From Armillaria gallica (Eukaryota; Basidiomycota; Agaricomycetes; Agaricales; Physalacriaceae): DNA of 64,000 nt. Below, piece by piece: positions 33,300 through 44,835 of this stretch; the stretch's first letter is position 1, and every line of letters starts with the position of its first letter. The position numbers were made by a program, and so were the translations under genes. A model generated the notes under the pieces. The model made no database searches. It was not told where the DNA came from and saw nothing but the letters and a program-made list of their open reading frames with translations. The DNA is taken from positions 992,001 to 1,056,000 of the forward strand of contig JBANDB010000011.1 in the NCBI GenBank assembly GCA_037576215.1, written 5' to 3'.

Positions 33300-35366
33300 C
33301 TGTTTGGGTGACCTCTGCTCTCTCCGCTAAATTGATTGACTTTCCTGTTTTCCTGTCATCTGTGGTTGTGTCACTATTGTTTTGACTACATCACCTTTTA
33401 ACACTACTGCTCAGTTGGTGAACCCTTTTTGTCAGTACTGATGCCAGCACCAGCCCCAGTCACATACTTTACGATCAGAAAACCGCAGTGAATGAACTGC
33501 TGGCATCTGAGCATTAAACATAAAATGAGCATGTCCACCCACTTCTCATTCTCACATATGAAGGCTGACAGTTTTATCAGAGATGAGGTACACATACAAT
33601 AGCATATGGAGTCCGGACTACTCCATTCTCTTCTAAGCAATCTTGTTTGAAAACCGAGGAAGTTCACCAATCAAAAGGGCAATTGTCCCTTACAATTGGC
33701 AGTTTATTGGGCAAGGGAGCCACACATTGTTCTCGATTCTCATACATCTTTGAACAGTCAAGACTGCTGGTGTCTGGTCAGAGTGACTCAGACTCATCTA
33801 TGAATAGCAACAAACAGAGGAACAATCTGTCGCATTGCTTTGTTATAGAGATAGTCTGGATGATACTGGAAGAGAAAGATGAAAGCAAGAAATGAGATGT
33901 AACCCATTCTGACATAGAGAGATTATGTATATGTTGAAGCAATGCTGGGTTAGTCTTATTACTCTGAAGATCTGATTGAAATCTCATCTGCAAAGATAGG
34001 CACATTTGAACCACAGAGAAGACCCTGAAATATGGACTTCATGCCTAATCATTGCTTACAACACCCACAAGTGTATACCAGAAAAGGGTTCCTTTTCCAT
34101 GAGATGCACAGAGTCCCAGGTTTGTGCAAGTTCAAAAGGATTGATGACTGGAAATTCTCTATAGCATTGTATTGGCATAAATCAGTGGCTTGACAAACTT
34201 ACTGTCCCCCTGCCTGCCAATTCACACTGATAAACCTCCATGGTTCATCAGTATACTAAACCATATCCTCAATAGCAGGATAGCCAGCATCCCTCGCATC
34301 CCTTCAAATGTTCAGCCACACATTTTACTGATTCATCTTCACTGCCACTGTGCTTGCCCTCTTGTCAGCTCTACCAGCAGAAGACCATGAAGTGCATGTG
34401 AGCTGTGTAGTCAACTCCACTTCTGCTGCTTCCTTGATATCCAGCTGTTTGGCCATCACTATCATCACCAAAACTTAAGCCATGTGATCTTGGTCAGACT
34501 GATACCATCGCCTGTGATCAAGTTGCTCTGACCTGATCTGGGCAATCTTTACTGATCTTAGTCACCAACAACAGGTGACACAGACCTTTGACCTCCATGT
34601 CATTAGTTCTGGGTGTGATCAGAGTCTGATCAGGAGGCTTCTGTGGAGTTCTGCATGTTCTTCTATGATCTGGATTGGTATTGCAAGGGTTATTCGGTCA
34701 AGAAAGAAAGGCCTGATCCAAACAGGAACTGACAGCTCATCTGAGTAGATGTATTGGCATGCCCCCTTGGATTTTCTTGCAGTTGACATCACCCATGTAT
34801 TCAACATTTATTCATCAATACAGAAAAATATTACACATTACTACACGTTAGGAGTAGAGAAATACAAGAAAATCAGGTATATGTATGGGCAAGCAGCAAG
34901 CCAGAACAAGTGTGTCAGGAAGCAAACAGGTCATACCGTATACAGCAGTCCATTCATGAGCAAGAGGAGAGAATTCCAACAGAAACAGGACCAAGTACTA
35001 TAGTCAAAGCTATGTAGCACCACAGATTAGCCAAGACTCAATGAAATTAGACTACATGAGCTCACTTCTGAACCATCAAGGTGTCACGTCTGATTCATTA
35101 TCATTGAATTCTTCATCATCAGCAGTAGCAGCAGTGGCAGTTCATCCTTTGATGTGTGTTTCGCAGTTCCAACATCAGTATCTGATGTAGAGAAAGCTGT
35201 AGTCATGTACCATAGCATTGCCCATTCATGTGTCAGCATTGATGACCTGCCCAAAGCTTAATGAAGTGCATATATGCATCAAATATCCATTGTATGGATT
35301 GCATATGAGAGTGAGTGAATGTTGTAGCATCATTCACCATGTTTGAACATGACCAGTTGGTGGCAA
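33300..35366. other. CpG-poor sequence without a recognised gene
   Basis: Minus-strand 33778–34014 and plus-strand 34190–34390 are open but without a family pattern. Possibly a decayed transposon. Confidence 0.4.
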
Positions 35367-36937
35367 TGATGAGCCTCCAGGCTCTGTACACTCAGAATTC
35401 ATGGATTTACCCATCCATCACCCAATATCTTTGAAATGACACCATTATAATCCTCACATGTTCCATAATACCTCCAACACTCGATAATACCATGGATTTT
35501 TGCAGTATAAGCCACAAACACCCAGATACAGTCCTAAAACTGTGACATCCACTCCTCACACACTCCATTATCCTTCCCAGCTCACCTCACATCACAATTA
35601 CCATATCACATCACGGCAAGGCACCTTTAATTGACAATCATCCTAAAACAGGGTTGCTACATCACTCAGAAGCATCTGGTTGATGTGCCCATTAATCATT
35701 TAATGAAATGATGTGATTGACATGAGTACCCTCCCAGCTACGGTAATTGCAGCTATGGCAACTACAGACCGCATTTACTAAGGCTGTTACAGTGCCAAGA
35801 CCTTGAATTATCGTTGCCCCATGCATATACCTCAGCACGGCAACTGCAGCTCAATAATCCACAGCTAAACAGCACCTCATGATCCGCTCATCACTCAATA
35901 AAACCACACGGTTCACATCCATACATGGCAATGTCGAGGACTTGCTGTTACTTTAGAACCACAGATACCATATGTTTACTACAGCTATTACAAAAGCCAA
36001 GGACTTACAGCCTTACTAAGGCTCCGAAGAATATTTTATTTATAAAATCATACTTGTAGTATAAAAACTAGGTAGATACCACATTTTTAGAGCTAGTTCT
36101 TACCCAGTTGACAAGGCTACGGCATTACCAGTCAGCTACGGTTACTCCAAGTTATCTCTCACCACTTGCTTTACTCTTTAAACATTGTTGGTTGCACCAA
36201 TATACAAAATCTTGCGTCAATAACTTGCTTTTGTCTTTTAATGCCACAACATCGCTTCACTTTCACCACATAGGATTGTTTCATCACTTTCACCTTCTAC
36301 ATCGCCATTGTTTTCATTGCCCAGTTCAGTATTGCCTCCATGTAGGCCCAGTTCAGCTCCATAGGATCACCCTCATCTTCACCATTGTTCAGAGTTGCTG
36401 TGCATCTATTGCCGCAGCACCCCACTCAGCACCTCAATTGCTATGATTTCTACCAGTTTCTTGCAGTCTCTGTACGTTTGTTGCTATTGTTTCAACTCAC
36501 AATATTAGGTACACCCTCAAGCCATGTTTACTAGGCTAATTTGACGTCTTCTAGTGCATTGCCATGATTTCTAGTCCCTCCCCATGATTTCTAGTGCATT
36601 GCTACGATTTCTAGATCCATTTTTGCAGTTTCTAGACCATTTTTGCAGTTTCTATCATGGTTTCTTGGTATTCAAGTCATACCAGATTCCATCCCATCTC
36701 GTTTATCGAGATCCTTCCCAGCTTACAGCCAATGTCTATTAGTACTCCTTGACCAAGAGTACTACTTCGCTGACTGAAAAGTCGCAGTGTATCTTGCGTT
36801 ATTGAGGAATTGACCACATGGAGGTGCACCAAACCACTCACACACACATTGCCTTGATTGCTGTGTTGCTACGTTAATTGCCTAAGCTCTCTCTGAGTTT
36901 TGGGTGTTGCCATTGCCATGGAAGTCTAGGCTCATCA
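35367..36937 (-). mobile_element. Solo LTR 'X', copy 2 (1571 bp), inverted relative to copy 1
   Basis: Read on the minus strand it starts TGATGAGCCTAGAC and ends GGCTCATCA, with homology to copy 1 (4118–5786) along its whole length and the same end points. It is shorter mainly because its internal tandem array has about six units against eleven. Its flanks (GCGAC... and TTGCC... on that strand) do not form a target duplication. Many CpG of copy 1 are TG or CA here. Confidence 0.78.
36535..36665. repeat. Tandem repeat of LTR X, short version
   Basis: About six units of the same 20–22-bp sequence as at 4410–4640, in reverse orientation (ATTTCTAGTGCATTGC and variants). Confidence 0.75.
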
Positions 36938-37399
36938 GCGACTCCAACTCAGATAGTACTGCAGACGCAGTGATTGTCAGGTCATGGCAAATAAAGGTCC
37001 AAGAATAAAGACACAAGTATCATCCTTGCAAAAGACCAGGACAGAAAATAGGTAGTAGTTACTAGTGAGGTAGGTGTTGGTGTTGTTGCTGTGTTGGTGC
37101 ATGTCGGCAATAGCGATGATGGTGGTAGGGAGGAAAGAAGGAATTGTCACAACTGTGTGACATCCTGTGCATTTAGCCAGCTTGTCCAGTCTGACTTTAA
37201 CTTGATGGTTGAAGTGTGCATGCACTTGGTTTATACATTGCCAGGAAAAATAATAGAATCTTGGTCTTGATGTTTAGAGGTGTGTTTGTCATATCCTGGA
37301 TGATCTTTGAAGTTTGCATACAGCAACAACAGCTGGCAGCAAGTGACATGGTGAAGGACATTATGGTCTGGATCACAAAGCTCAGCTCCCTATGCTCTT
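36938..37399. other. CpG-poor sequence before the GH28 relic
   Basis: No clear exon. The N-terminal signal-peptide exon of a GH28 enzyme could lie here, but I could not read one. Confidence 0.35.
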
Positions 37400-38720
37400 A
37401 AGAGTCGCAAATGGTCGGTCCACTGGGATCTCTATTAGTTCAAACAGCTTCTACATTGCTCTACTCTCTCTCCAGTAGACAAAGCAGATCCTATCGAGAT
37501 CTGTAATGATCTGACTAGACCAGCCCAGATCACAACATCTCTGACAGAGCACTACAGATCTTTAATGGCTGACACCACTGTCAAGATAGGGTCTGTCTGT
37601 ACCAGAACATATGGCTCAGGTTTTGATGATGATCAATGTGTTCACTGCACCAAGTGGAAGTAAGCTGGAGGACACCACCTTCTCTTCTGAGTGCCTTCTT
37701 GCTGATACAAGTACTTTACAGGTACCTTGACACTCTCAGTAAAATCATGTTCTTTGTTGGGATTTGGTGCACCTCACTGCTGTGCTTCCAATGGCCCAAG
37801 GTCAGGACTTGCTTTCAACAGTGTCACTGTATGTCGACCTGTTTCTATGTTCATGTCTCAACTCTTGGTGGGCTCACCTGTCATCTCTAGGTTGGCAACA
37901 GTGATGGTGACACCAACAGCCTTGGTCACAATACTGACATCAGTGTGAACCTCCATCTAAGAATGAGAAGAAACTCAAGGAACTGCAGGGTTTCGACATT
38001 TCTGCCAATGATATCATGATCCAAAACACTGTCATCAAGGACTAGGATGACTGTATTGCTATCAACTCTAGCTCCAACACTGTGTAATCCATCTTCCAGT
38101 TAATGAGAGGTGTCACTTGATTACCCTCTCTGGCTTCAAAAACAACCAACATTCTGGCGGTCATGCCATTTCCATTGGTTCCATAGACACTGGAAATACA
38201 GTTGCTGACATGACTGTCTCTGGGAAAAAAAAACAGTTACAAACTTTATGTATAGACTCAGGTAAGACTGCATGTCTCTTCTGTCATTCAGTGTTCTGAT
38301 GCTGTGTGTCTTGCAGAATCAAACTCAAGGCCATCACCACAAGTGCCAAAGTGTCAGGCATCACATACTCTGGGAGTCTGGGTGAATACCACCTTGTCTT
38401 CCATGTAAGATTGCCTGCTAACCTGTTCCTAACAGTAATGCTATCAGTGGTATAACCAAATATGGTGTCTTGTCAAAAGGTTGTCTATTTTCCCTGTGCC
38501 AAATCTCACACCAAATTCCCAGATTGTATCAGACAGTTGGTCACTGCCTGAAAGGTCTCTGTTGATGAAGAGAAGGTCACTTTGTATGCCAAAAATGCTA
38601 CCAAGCCTTTCCTCAGGTTGTTGGAAGAAGAGTACAGCACTCTAGGAGACGAGGTGACCAACATTTTCCATATATGTCACACCCTCACCCTCTTGTTGTA
38701 CCTCATGATATTGCATGAAT
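37400..38720 (+). pseudogene. Endopolygalacturonase (GH28) pseudogene
   Basis: GH28 enzymes are secreted and hydrolyse pectin. The family motifs appear in order: SDGDTNSLGHNTD (NTD at 37930–37938); GFDISANDIMIQNTVIKD followed by TAG and DDCIAINSSSNTV (38043–38075); SGGHAISIGSIDTGNTVADMTVSG (His at 38162–38164, with Ala in place of the Gly of the GHG motif); an intron ending at 38316; LRIKLK (the RIK motif); and ISGITKYGV. The TAG at 38043–38045 replaces the usual Gln just before the catalytic Asp pair. The donor after NTD reads ATCAGT in place of the expected GTCAGT. The N-terminal part is blurred. Clearly a relic. Confidence 0.8.
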
Positions 38721-39699
38721 GATGAGCAGCAATGGACCAAGGTATGTGCACACACATGCTCTTTTGGTCAAAGCTTAGAATTGATTGCGCCCCGGGTTGT
38801 TTGTATGCATTGCAGCCCAGTTCAATATGGATTGGGCAAAAGGTATGCTGTGGATGAGTTCAAGTGATGTTGAGAAGGCCCCAAACAATTTGCATATGAC
38901 CAGTTAATGTGAGCCGGTGTTAGCCAGTTCTTCTGCAACAATGAACTTGTACAATACAGCATCAATACAATCACATGCAATGGATGTTGATGTAGTACAA
39001 TGATTGACTGGAAGGAGGTGGTGAGTAGTTAAACTTCATGGTGGTACTGTGGGAACCTTGTGGTACATTGGTGTGATATCTAGAGTATCTATTGCTGCAA
39101 GTCTTGACTTCATCCTTATTATAATGGGGAGACAAAGTAGCAGGAGACCCTTCGTCAATATTAGTAATTCAAAAGCATGTCGAATCAGCAATCATTGCCC
39201 ACAGTTCTCTCTGTATCATGGAAGTGGTACCTTACCAGCAGTGGATGTCAGTATCCATGTTGGTTGTCATTGGCCATAGGAATATCTTTAAGGAAAACAG
39301 TCGCAGATGGCCTCAATGAATGTGGTCGTTGAGTGATCCCCCCTTTCCTCATGCTTAGTTTGGTATGTTCTTGAGCTGAATTAAATGGAATATGTGGACA
39401 TCATAGACATAGCATCAGGTGGGATATCAAACGAAAATTAGTGTGTTTCTTAAAGATTTCATTTGTTCAGTATGCTGGTAATCATCCAGGTGTGAATGTA
39501 ACCTAGATGCTCATCAGAGTTCCACAGTGACATAGAAAGCAAGTCTCGTACCATTGGTTTTATCACAAAACTGTGTTCTCTCTGTGTCAATTTCATGTTC
39601 TACGCTGCTTGGACACATGTCCTTCCCTCCCTCCCCTCCCTCTCCCACAGGACTCGGATATGCCACGCTGCGCGATGGCCCTCCACTTCATGTAATTTC
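38721..39699. other. No gene recognised, right edge of the CpG-poor block
   Basis: CpG frequency recovers at about 39.62 kb, shortly after a CCCTCC-rich stretch (39618–39650). Confidence 0.4.
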
Positions 39700-39987
39700 A
39701 GTGGGTCGAAACCCTTTCAGTGTTCGCGGCCTAGGCCTCACTCTGTATTTTCCATCTTGCAAGTACCCTCAAGTCCAAGCTGTTTTGCAGCCACAATAAT
39801 TTATTTTTCGAAACGGACTCCGCCGGTAATGTGGCGAGTCGCGAATTACAAGAGACTCTAAACAGTACTACACGCAGAACTTCTTAGTAAAGCTAGAGGT
39901 GGCCGTCATATGGCCGGAAGAGCAAGCGCAAGCCAGAAAAACAAATACAACAAATCACGCAAGGTGAAGACGTCGAACCAAACTACT
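39700..39987. repeat. Region downstream of gene C, duplicated downstream of gene D
   Basis: 39700–39987 aligns to about 46370–46685: CCCTTTCAGTGTTCGC, CGGACTCCGCCGGT, TCTAAACAGTA and AGACGTCGAACCAAACTACT are shared in order. The unit that was duplicated therefore includes about 300 bp beyond the stop codon. Confidence 0.7.
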
Positions 39988-40482
39988 TTCAGACTCGACA
40001 GTCAGGGTATTCCTTTAAAAGATCTACCTGGTTAGCAAAGGACCCAATGTCCTGCAATGAAATACTGATGTTCTGAAAGACACACAAAGTAAGAATATAA
40101 CATGGCAGCTCATTACGGACATACACGTACCGTTTCTTCGACGTTATCCTCGGAACTGTGAGATGGGATCTGGACAAGCGTAGGCGCTGAGTCCGTCTCA
40201 TACCGGCTGGTTGAATGGTGTTTCAATCGGGAGTTGAGCCTATCAAAGATGAGCTGCAGGTAACCGTCGCAAGAAGATGACGTACATAGCAAGCAGTGAA
40301 TTGATATAGACTGTGAAGATGTTTGTTAACCATCACTTGTCGACAGCAGGTAATGAATAAGACCGACGCTTAGACAGGACGAAATGAATCCCGAGGAAAG
40401 CCAGAGACTGCGGCCACACGATGTACTATCAACATTGGTGAGATCCTGAGCATGAGACGGGATCAAATTGAGAGGCAACTGA

Positions 40483-40490
40483 CAGAAATG
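40483..40490 (+). repeat. Left 8-bp target duplication CAGAAATG
   Basis: Identical to 42643–42650; homology with the intron of the other DUF6534 copies ends here. Confidence 0.7.
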
Positions 40491-42642
40491 CAGAACTGCG
40501 GGACTGCCAGAACTCGGAGAGTTTCATCAGTTTGGAGTGTCACGTGGATATCGGCAGGCCTCGGCTCATTGTCACCTCGTCACACATTGCGGAATTTATC
40601 ATTTAATAACGGATTTCATTATCTATAATACTGCAACTATCAACCAATATTTATTAAGATATCTTAAGACCACAGTATTATCAGTTCAAGCCGTTTGAAT
40701 GAGCAAGATATAAATGCAGTCTCTCGTCCATTTGAAGACTGCCTCACCTCATCGTGGAATCGGCGGAAAGGTCACTTGAGACGCTGATATGATCAACCGA
40801 TCTGAAGACACACAACATCGAAAATGCAGTGTTAGAAGGTACGGCAGAATTAAAGATACTGATGCCTTGTCTTCAAGCTAAGTGTAGATACACTCATGTC
40901 CTTTGTCTTAAGACGACACATTCATGGTGGGTCACATAGGCTCATTAAACCCGAACCGTCAAGCATCTTAAGATACCAGCCCTCTTGCACGATGCAATGG
41001 TTGCTTTCTCGGCTTGGTGATGGCCTGAGAAAGCACAGAAAAGAGGACAATTGTGTTCTCCATCTGAAGATGTCAGCTAGTGTGAAATAAGTAAAAAACG
41101 ATTGGATTCAATGTTATACAGGCCTCTCTACGTTATTATCAATGGTGGTGATAGAGCCTTAAGAGACTATATCTGTCATATGTCGAAGTTCAAGCCCTCT
41201 GAGTCAAGAGACTCTTACAGGCCTATCTTAAGACTAGCTGGACGTAAAGATACTATGACATGCTGTCTTCCTCACTGTTCACTGCGCGCATACATAATCA
41301 ACAATAATCAACACGGCGAGCTAAAAAGGAACGACTGATGATGGCCAACATCTAATAGAGGAGTGTATAGCATTATTCCAACTTCTGCATCTTAAGACTG
41401 ACCTCACATCGGAGATGATTGGACATGACTTGAGACACTTTCCTCTTGCAGTCTTGAGATGCCGGTACTTGTGGTGTTCCATCTTCAGACCCAGCGTTGC
41501 AAATTGCACAATCCCAACATATCTTAAGACACCCCAATAGAATATTCAAGAGATACGATGTATTATTTATAGTTGTACCGTACATTTTTGCTATGGAAGG
41601 TATATGTTACATATCGATGAAATGTCCCTACGTTCAACAACTGAGAATTTCCAAGGTTTCGTTAGCTGCTAGAGTCGCCATCATGAAGAAAACCAACTCA
41701 CCACGGTGAACAGTACACCGTTTGAGGAAAGCGCAAGGCGCCGCTTCAATTCGACACGCAACACTGTCGGTGGGTTTCCATAGGAGGACTAGTGGACCCC
41801 CTTACGTGCACCGCGGGGGTTATGTCCAGGGCCTACGGATCGCAATGGTTAGCAAAGCTGGTGGACAACAAATGCGCGTCAGATGCGCCCAACGCACCCA
41901 GAAAGTAGCCAGACGCCTTGCATTGGACCCAGGGGTGATTCCGTGCACAAGGATCCCAGCTACTTTCTAGGGGCGCGTGGCGCGCTCGAGAAATGCGACC
42001 TGAGGGGACTTGCCGTTAAACCCGAGTAAGGAAGGAGGTGTTCGACATCGCGGCGAGAATCGATGCTGCCCTGGAGGGCGCGCGAGAAGAAATTGAAGCG
42101 GCCGTGCGGCCAGCCAACTGTGGAAACGGTTGGATATTGAGTTGAATGATACCCAAGGTGCGTGGAAAGAGATTCAAGCACCAGCGAAGCCAGCGGACAG
42201 TGAGAACCGTTGGAACAGCCGCGGCACTAGTCCTGGGGTGAAGCTGAACGGCAGCGGTAACCGCCGATGTAGCGCAAGGGAATGGAAAAAGGTGTGCGAG
42301 GGTTTGATGTAAATGTTCGATCGGAGATCGAAATATTTGTTGATGGTAATCGCGTGATAATCCGCGTGACACGTTTGGACGCGTCTGAAGACGGTTGCAG
42401 GCAGATTGCTCGTGTCTCAAGATGATATGGTGCTTCAACAGAGCCACAGCTGAAGATGTAAAAGATTGTGCAGTATGAAGACCGGTGCAGTTCGTCTGAA
42501 GACTGATGTAATAATGTAATATAAATAATTGGAAATATATTATTATTTTAATATTGTAGCTGTGACAGAATGTCACAATGATGTCAGTCGGAGAGGTCTA
42601 TCGTCACGTGGTACTCGGAGTTCCAGTAACAGACGACCTCAC
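40491..42642. mobile_element. hAT-like non-autonomous transposon (2152 bp)
   Basis: CAGAAATG flanks the segment as an exact 8-bp direct repeat (40483–40490 and 42643–42650), the duplication length of hAT elements. The segment is absent from the same intron in copies A, B, D and E. The first and last ~110 bp are imperfect inverted repeats: GAACTC-GAG, CACGTG, GATA, CCTC, TCATTGT-AC and GTCACA occur in the same order from both ends. It has subterminal palindromes TCTTAAGA and GTCTGAAGAC and no recognisable transposase. A GC-rich part (41700–42310) has short open frames without a known domain. Confidence 0.65.
40662..41529. repeat. Six dispersed TCTTAAGA palindromes
   Basis: TCTTAAGA is found at 40662, 40906, 40966, 41226, 41390 and 41522, with CTTAAGA also at 41158. 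Variants TCTGAAGAC or TGAAGAC occur at about 40731, 40803, 42385 and 42493, toward both ends of the element. Subterminal repeats of this kind are transposase-binding sites in hAT elements. Confidence 0.8.
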
Positions 42643-42650
42643 CAGAAATG
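42643..42650 (+). repeat. Right 8-bp target duplication CAGAAATG
   Basis: Identical to 40483–40490; intron homology with other copies resumes just after it (TGAGGGTG...). Confidence 0.7.
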
Positions 42651-44177
42651 AGGGTGAGCAGCGAGCATCCACTATCGTCTTAATTAGGAATAATTTGGGT
42701 AGAATCGAAGCAGATATATTCACCTTGTAGCTAATCCTGACATGAGAACGAGTCGCATTAAGCGGAGAAGTACTGTAGCTGTACTGGTACGACTTTATGT
42801 CAACAAGAACCCGAATTTCTGGAGAAATATACCACTTACGACGGTACGTGTATAACGGCTCTGCTCTTGTGCAGGTAATAGAACATTGGAAGAGCTATTA
42901 TCAGATCCATGACAGCGGTTGTGGAGAAAAAGATATAAATTGATGTCTAAGTTATCTGTGTGACCATCCCCTGCCCTCGAGATTACGGACATCACATACC
43001 TTCGTACTGGAAGCAGAGGTGAGATTCGGTGTAATATGTCTGTTGAGGGTTATTTCCGATGATGCATACGACTACAAAGGTTCACGTACGCGTCATATAC
43101 TACAACTGCGCCTTTTTTCTTTCTATTACAATCAGAGCCAGAGAATTCACTAACACTTACATATGGCAGTACCTAAACGAAACGTAATCAGACAGATTCC
43201 CCGGAACGAGGACAACGATGTTATCACCAAGTGAGGCCACCACGGCCAAAGACTATCCGATAATAAGTAGGGGTACCACGCTTGATTATTTCAAAGCAGG
43301 CTTACGACAAAGAAAATGAGAGCTTTGTGAAAATGCCGCCCAACTATGAAAGAAATAAGGAATGGCAATATTATTCATAACTTCCGAAAAACACGAACCT
43401 TGCCACAGTCGAATGGCATACAGCCTAATGATCACAACAATCAGTGTTTATCCACTTCATAGAAATAACATGAGTCGCACCCTTGGATGTACACAATGAG
43501 AAAGTCCTTGTAGTAATATTGTTGAGATACAAAAGCGTAAACACAATACGACGCACATTTACAGACAATTGCCACTACGGTACGCACACCATTAGAAGTT
43601 TTTATGATTGGCAGTCGAAAAAACTCGCCTTCATGCTCCTGTAACAATAAATCTTCAATGGAACCGATGTCGCACATCTGCAAGAGCACGTACCACACGT
43701 TATACTCCAGAGCCCCGACTAAATCACCGAAAAAATGGATCAGAAAGAGATACAAGGTGTGAGTACATAAAGCGACATGAAGAGTCTCGAGGGCCCTGTG
43801 AAGGAAAGTAAGTAGTAGTCACCATGGCTAATATATGTGAGTGAACAAACCAAAGGATCCCGACCTATTTCATAAATTTCAGCTTTGGTGTCTTCAAAGG
43901 AATGTCGGCTTACAGAATAACGGTAAACCCACCAATCATCAGCATATCTCCTGTAGTACATTACCGCTTGTAGGATTGTTACGCCAGATAAACTGCTAAA
44001 CGACTGAACAACAAGTTATTCATGCGAGTAAAGATGGGCACATACACAGCAGATACAGTGGCTCCGACAGAAAGAGCACCAAGAGTCTCCCCGACGGAAG
44101 AATGCGCTATCGAGGACTGCCAAGACATCACGGAGTACAAGGGAGTTGCAGATGGAGCTCTGGGAAGCATGTTCAGC

Positions 44178-44186
44178 ATATATATG
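44178..44186 (-). promoter_or_regulatory. TATA box of DUF6534 copy C
   Basis: Minus-strand CATATATATG lies 50 bp before the ATG at 44128. Confidence 0.5.
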
Positions 44187-44279
44187 AGTAGGGTTTGACC
44201 ACTTACGGCACGAAGCTCACTGCCCGATCATCAACGTGCTTGTTTTTCTTTGTCCAATATACTAGTCCTCCGAGTCGGT

Positions 44280-44835
44280 GAGTTTGTATCTCAAGACTGC
44301 ACCGGAAGCACCGGCGCCGTAGTTCATAATTCTTAGAAAGGACCGTGAGAGAGAGCTAAGGTAAGGGCATGGGATGTCGGTCTCTTACTTTCATACCGAT
44401 CAAGTCGCGCCCAAATAGAATGCTGTGAAAACTCGGATAATTGCTCTGCCTATAAATGTATAAAGGGGTAGACGCCATGACCGGTGATGCATCATTTGCG
44501 GGTGAATCAATGCACATATTGGCGACATCTATTTTTTATTTTGAGCTCCTCGCGTTCCGGGTAATGTTTTTAGCATGCTGGACCTGGACTGAGAGCGTAG
44601 TCACTGACCCGTGCCAGGTCTTAACATTGCCGTAGGGTCGAAGCTGGTCCTGGGAATTTCGCGTAGTCCCTGAAACCATGTCTCCAGAATCATAAGAGAG
44701 GATGGATAGAGGCTACCGGTCGTCGCGGCCCTAGCTACGAACAAGCGCTTGGCAGAGATGTACGGAAGTGCCCGGATGAAGCACGTCATGCGGGAGGAAA
44801 GATCCTGTTCAGGAGTGTTGCATCATTTGAGTCTG
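44280..44835 (-). repeat. Upstream region of copy C, duplicated upstream of copy D
   Basis: It aligns with 48785–49320: CTCAAGACTGCACCG / CTCAACACTGCGCCG, GGGATGTCGGTCTCTTACTT, AATTTCGCGTAGTC and GAGATGTACGGAAGTGCCCGGA are shared in order. This places C and D in one recent duplication. No protein family recognised. Confidence 0.75.

Larger units (their letters stand above)
33300..39620. other. CpG-poor block inserted in the DUF6534 array
   Basis: CpG dinucleotides become rare from about 33.3 kb and return at about 39.6 kb, while TG and CA are common. It lies between S2 (end 32289) and the sequence downstream of gene C (from about 39700), which in the D unit adjoin each other (46340 and 46370). 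The block thus splits a segment that is continuous elsewhere. It holds solo LTR X copy 2 and a GH28 relic. Exact edges were not resolved. Confidence 0.6.
39988..44128 (-). pseudogene. DUF6534-type membrane protein, copy C, split by a transposon in an intron
   Basis: N-terminal exons lie at 42700–44128 (start SSVGETLGALSVGATVSAV, then SGVTILQAVMYYRRYADDW and, near 42730, RLMRLVLMSGLATR). The exons that should follow are 2.2 kb away at 39988–40440: YIVWPQSLAFLGIHFVLSK, VYINSLLAM, RLNSRLKHHSTSRYETDSAP and ISISLQDIGSFANQVDLLKE, ending at TGA 39988. The gap is the hAT-like element at 40491–42642, inserted in the intron between the GLATR and YIVWP exons. Both halves are the same class as D. Whether transcripts still splice across 2.3 kb is unknown. 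Confidence 0.65.

Noticed and set aside
40896..42312. Protein genes in the GC-rich middle of the hAT-like element
   Set aside because: Frames are under 190 codons on either strand, overlap each other and have no recognisable domain; no transposase motif was seen.
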